A stretch of 64,000 nucleotides of DNA. It comes from an uncultured Prevotellaceae bacterium (GTDB lineage Bacteria; Bacteroidota; Bacteroidia; Bacteroidales; Bacteroidaceae). The position numbers and the translations under genes are program-made. The DNA lies in NCBI GenBank assembly GCA_902771155.1, contig CACXVS010000014.1, positions 12,280 to 76,279 of the forward strand, written 5' to 3'. How positions within the stretch are numbered: the stretch's first letter is position 1; each line of letters opens with the position of its first letter. The notes beneath the pieces were generated by a model. It searched no databases. It was not told the origin of the DNA and worked only from the letters and a program-made list of their open reading frames with translations. Shown piece after piece: positions 61,324 to 64,000 of this stretch.

Positions 61324-63093
61324 TTAGGTCTGGACATCATTTCGGTAGTAATTCAGGTAGATACAATTGATGCCATTCATATACTTGTGGTTGATGTTCT
61401 TACACACCCTCGACAGGATGGCTCGCCGCAGGTTGCTATCATCAATATCCATTAATTCGTCGTCCGAGAATTTATAAATAGGATTTCGTAGGGGTCCCTT
61501 ACTCTTGACCACCACCGTTAAGGCTGTTTCCTTGTCGATGATACGAACATCGAAGGTCTCATCCTCTTTGGAGGTATTCTGGTCATGGGACTCCACAACC
61601 TCATAGAGCAGTTCCTCCAGAGCCACATCCACAGCAATGCCATCCTCCAGTTCACATGCCTCAACAAAAGGTTTTACGTTAGCCAGGAAATCATGAACAC
61701 CTTCGGCGGTATAAGGTACGGAGAAGGTGACGGCGGGGTTCGACGGCACCGTATTCTCCAGTGTAGGCCAAGCATAAGTTTGATTCTTGCGATGCACCAC
61801 ATACGCCATCGCCACCGTCACCAACAGCAGCAGCCAGGCGGTGACGGGCAGTATATACCAGATGAGATTAGGTGTGTAGAGGGCCATGACGACAATAATA
61901 CCGATGGTCCCCACGTTGGTCACAACCTCTATCCATCGGCAGAGTTTCTTATGATCCTGCACGAAATAAAGCACGCTCAGTGTCTCTGAAATGGCATTGG
62001 GCAGGAAGGCGAGGCTTATCAGACGGAACGGAGTGTAGCATTGTTCTACCAGACTATCGTCAGCACCAAATAACCTTGCCAGCATATCGGGGAAGAGGAA
62101 TATCAGCAAGCTCACAGCCACCATTACCACTATCAATATGCGGAAGATGCGCCGCGTGAGTAAGCGGAAGCTGTCGTAGTCTTCTTCACCCAACAGGATA
62201 CCGCCGATATTGGTGATAGCTGTATTAGAGCCTGATAATGCCAGCATACAGATGCCGTTGATCTGAAAATAGATCGTAAAGAAATACATGCCGTCGGCAC
62301 CGAGCCTGTCAACCACCAGACTGTTCATGGTGAAGGCCAGAACTGGTCCCAGCAAGGCTGATATCAGCATGGGGAGTCCGATGGAAAAGAACTCACGATA
62401 TTGTCCGATACTGCATATCTTCTCTGGACGCCTAAGACGGAATATCTTACTGTTCTTGCGCATATAGCCTACCAGCGAGGTGAAAGCGAGCATATTGCTG
62501 AGTGCTGTGGCATACGAGGCACCAGCCATTCCCATATCTAATACACCACAGAGCAGCAGGTCGAAAATGACATTGAGTATCTGAGAGATGATGATACGTC
62601 GGGTAATGAGGCGCGGACTGCCGTTGGTGATGATGTAGGAGATGGGCACACCGCAGACGGCTGCTACGAAGATAGCGAACATATCGGCATGAATATAGGG
62701 CTTCAGCATGGGCAGCAACCGCTCATTGGTGGTAAGCATGTCAGCTACCATGTCGAGGAAAGGCAATACGAGAGCGATGACCGACAGCGTGGAGAATATG
62801 ACATAGTATAGGTGATTATTGAACACCTGGTTCACTTTGTCGTAGTTCTGGGCGCCAATACCTCGAGCACTCAAGAAACTGGCACCGGCACTCATCATAC
62901 CGATAATGATGAACATACTTCCTGCGAAAGGCTGCCAGATACGGACTACCGACAGCGCATCGGGCGACACCAGATGAGTTACCACGATGGAGTCGGTGAT
63001 ACCACCCAACTGGACCATCAGGGCCGACATGACGGTCGCCAGGAAGAACGACCCGAACATGTTCTTCAAGACATACTCATTACGCTGCATCAT
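61324..63093 (-). CDS. MATE-family transporter with C-terminal RsbW-like domain
   Basis: A 589-residue protein. Residues 1 to about 445 form a MATE transporter with twelve helices in two bundles (GGITDSIVVTHLVSPDALSVVRIWQP, GAQNYDKVNQVFNNH; then FFSIGLPMLISALLGPVLAFTMNSLVVDRLGADGMYF, LGEEDYDSFRLLTRRIF). Residues about 460-589 are a soluble domain resembling the RsbW/SpoIIAB GHKL group (VPYTAEGVHDFLANVKPFVEACELEDGIAVDVALEELLYEVVESH, then TALTVVVKSKGPLRNPIYKF). The N-box Asn is replaced by Glu (LLYEVVESH) and the DxGxG and GxGxG loops are missing, so ATP binding is doubtful. It converges with the STAS gene at 14 bp and overlaps the DUF1460 gene by 14 bp. Confidence 0.85.
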   Translation of the reverse strand: MMQRNEYVLKNMFGSFFLATVMSALMVQLGGITDSIVVTHLVSPDALSVVRIWQPFAGSMFIIIGMMSAGASFLSARGIGAQNYDKVNQVFNNHLYYVIFSTLSVIALVLPFLDMVADMLTTNERLLPMLKPYIHADMFAIFVAAVCGVPISYIITNGSPRLITRRIIISQILNVIFDLLLCGVLDMGMAGASYATALSNMLAFTSLVGYMRKNSKIFRLRRPEKICSIGQYREFFSIGLPMLISALLGPVLAFTMNSLVVDRLGADGMYFFTIYFQINGICMLALSGSNTAITNIGGILLGEEDYDSFRLLTRRIFRILIVVMVAVSLLIFLFPDMLARLFGADDSLVEQCYTPFRLISLAFLPNAISETLSVLYFVQDHKKLCRWIEVVTNVGTIGIIVVMALYTPNLIWYILPVTAWLLLLVTVAMAYVVHRKNQTYAWPTLENTVPSNPAVTFSVPYTAEGVHDFLANVKPFVEACELEDGIAVDVALEELLYEVVESHDQNTSKEDETFDVRIIDKETALTVVVKSKGPLRNPIYKFSDDELMDIDDSNLRRAILSRVCKNINHKYMNGINCIYLNYYRNDVQT

Positions 63094-64000
63094 GATCTAT
63101 AAATCTATAAACCGCCACACCTATCATGGTGAACTTATCCTTCATATAAGTGTAGGCATCCATATTTGACAGTCCTAATCCATCTTTGCTGGCATGATAG
63201 AAGTACAGTTTGCCATCGAACCATTTGACCACGGCCATGATGTCGCCATCGTGAATCACATTCAACTCCGAATCCTGCGGCATGTTCAGCAGTTCGCGGG
63301 GGATATAGGTAAAGCGCACACGCTGCTGCTGGCGAAGTGCAATGGCCTCGTAGTTCTTTTCGTCATCCATCTGGGGGCGGAACAGATACTTGTTTCTGGT
63401 CATATAACTCGGTTGCATATCCTGCACCCCCGTAAAGGGAAAGACGGGCTCATCGGGACTGATACGTTCTACGAAACCCTCCTTGATGGCCGACTGCATG
63501 ATCCAGGTGAAGTAATGGTTGCGGGTGGCAAACGAGATCACACCGTCCTGATAGTGCATGCGCCGGTAGTAGTCTTTCAGGTCGGCCAGCGTGGTGCGCC
63601 CGTCTCTGTAGCATAGCGCCAATGCCAGCACATCCTCCATCACGGTGGTACAGTCCACATGGCTGAGGCTCACCATCAGGCGTTCTTCCTCCATCGGCTG
63701 GGTGAATTCTGTAGAACTGCCGCCCTCCATCAGTTGGCGGAAGAAATATTCCGTCAGTGGCATCGACTGATCCACGTTTTTCATCGCACGCTGCAGTATC
63801 TGCTCGTTTTGCGCGTCAAACTGCTGCTCGTTGCGTCGCAGGCGACGGATTAGATTTTTCCGATAGATCCAACTCTCGATATCACAGATAGGTGTCTTTA
63901 TGCAGAATACGAGCCACAGCGAGCGCAGCGCTGCCAACTGTTCGCGCCAGAAGTAGGGGTTGGTCTTCACCTTCTCATAGTCGCTGATGTCAATGCCCCA
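63080..64000 (-). CDS. DUF1460 amidase-like protein (5' end outside window)
   Basis: The frame is open to the right edge, so at least 306 residues are encoded and the true start is outside. From about residue 85 it matches DUF1460 (PF07313), a NlpC/P60-related N-acetylmuramoyl-L-alanine amidase-like family: SLSHVDCTTVMEDVLALAL carries the probable catalytic Cys, with later FATRNHYFTWIM (His region) and TYIPRELLNM. Members cut peptidoglycan fragments or amide bonds in the periplasm. The first 85 residues (NPYFWREQLAALRSLWLVF and a basic stretch) are not recognised. It overlaps the MATE gene by 14 bp and is probably in the same operon. Confidence 0.82.
   Translation of the reverse strand, partial: WGIDISDYEKVKTNPYFWREQLAALRSLWLVFCIKTPICDIESWIYRKNLIRRLRRNEQQFDAQNEQILQRAMKNVDQSMPLTEYFFRQLMEGGSSTEFTQPMEEERLMVSLSHVDCTTVMEDVLALALCYRDGRTTLADLKDYYRRMHYQDGVISFATRNHYFTWIMQSAIKEGFVERISPDEPVFPFTGVQDMQPSYMTRNKYLFRPQMDDEKNYEAIALRQQQRVRFTYIPRELLNMPQDSELNVIHDGDIMAVVKWFDGKLYFYHASKDGLGLSNMDAYTYMKDKFTMIGVAVYRFIDHDAA

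Overview
The window is chromosomal DNA from a member of the Bacteroidales, most probably a Prevotella-like Prevotellaceae species. The evidence is the promoter type (TAnnTTTG at -7, often with TTTG 19-20 bp upstream, in front of more than a dozen genes), ECF sigma/anti-sigma/TonB-receptor sets, a Bacteroidetes-type dcw cluster, glycine-lipid genes, a meso-DAP MurE, and secreted proteins ending in a GLYIxNGKKVVIK-type tail. No phage, transposase, CRISPR array or rRNA operon was seen.

Layout. 1-7263 (+): end of an unknown gene, a plug-like surface protein, an ECF sigma factor, a minimal FecR/DUF4974 anti-sigma factor, a TonB-type outer-membrane protein broken by a frameshift, then a histidine kinase and an OmpR-family regulator. 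7264-10311 (-): two lipoproteins, an ECF sigma factor and an anti-sigma protein that appears to span both membranes (Dma-like). 10407-12251 (-): the glycine-lipid pair glsA/glsB. 12486-28058 (+): an intact division and cell-wall cluster, mraZ-rsmH-ftsL-ftsI-murE-mraY-murD-ftsW-murG-murC-ftsQ-ftsA-ftsZ, opened by a textbook three-repeat MraZ box. 28240-31673: recO, tRNA-Glu(UUC), a structured leader, rpsT and gyrB. 31710-35495 (+): an envelope operon (FG-GAP-like protein, DUF3160 lipoprotein, CapA). 35561-39876: buk and ptb tail to tail, then a GH95 fucosidase. 39879-43559 (-): gpmI, flavodoxin lipoprotein, ung, DUF3109. 43692-46562 (+): double-length M16 peptidase. 46593-48429 (-): sufS and rnhB. 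48430-49114: gene-free, with repeats. 49115-55586 (-): an accessory surface-protein island in two operons. 55741-57900 (-): sufC and sufD. 58066-61309 (+): periplasmic binding protein, Cache-HAMP-SpoIIE phosphatase and STAS protein. 61324-64000 (-): MATE transporter with an RsbW-like tail, and a DUF1460 amidase-like protein.

Two regions look most like under-described systems. (1) In 48988-55700, a membrane-bound regulator (kelch-type propeller outside, one TM helix, AraC-type DNA-binding domain inside) leads one operon. The same inverted repeat, GACTGAC-N12-GTCAGTC, lies exactly 40 bp upstream of the -7 box of that operon and of the neighbouring operon encoding a beta-helix protein and a large repeat protein. 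This suggests a self-contained surface-protein regulon. (2) In 58066-63093, a binding protein, a sensor phosphatase, a STAS switch protein and a transporter carrying a degenerate RsbW-like domain face each other, suggesting partner switching that acts on a transporter instead of a sigma factor. A third feature is a roughly 100-bp intergenic element with two perfect 19-bp palindromes 66 bp apart, found twice in opposite orientation.
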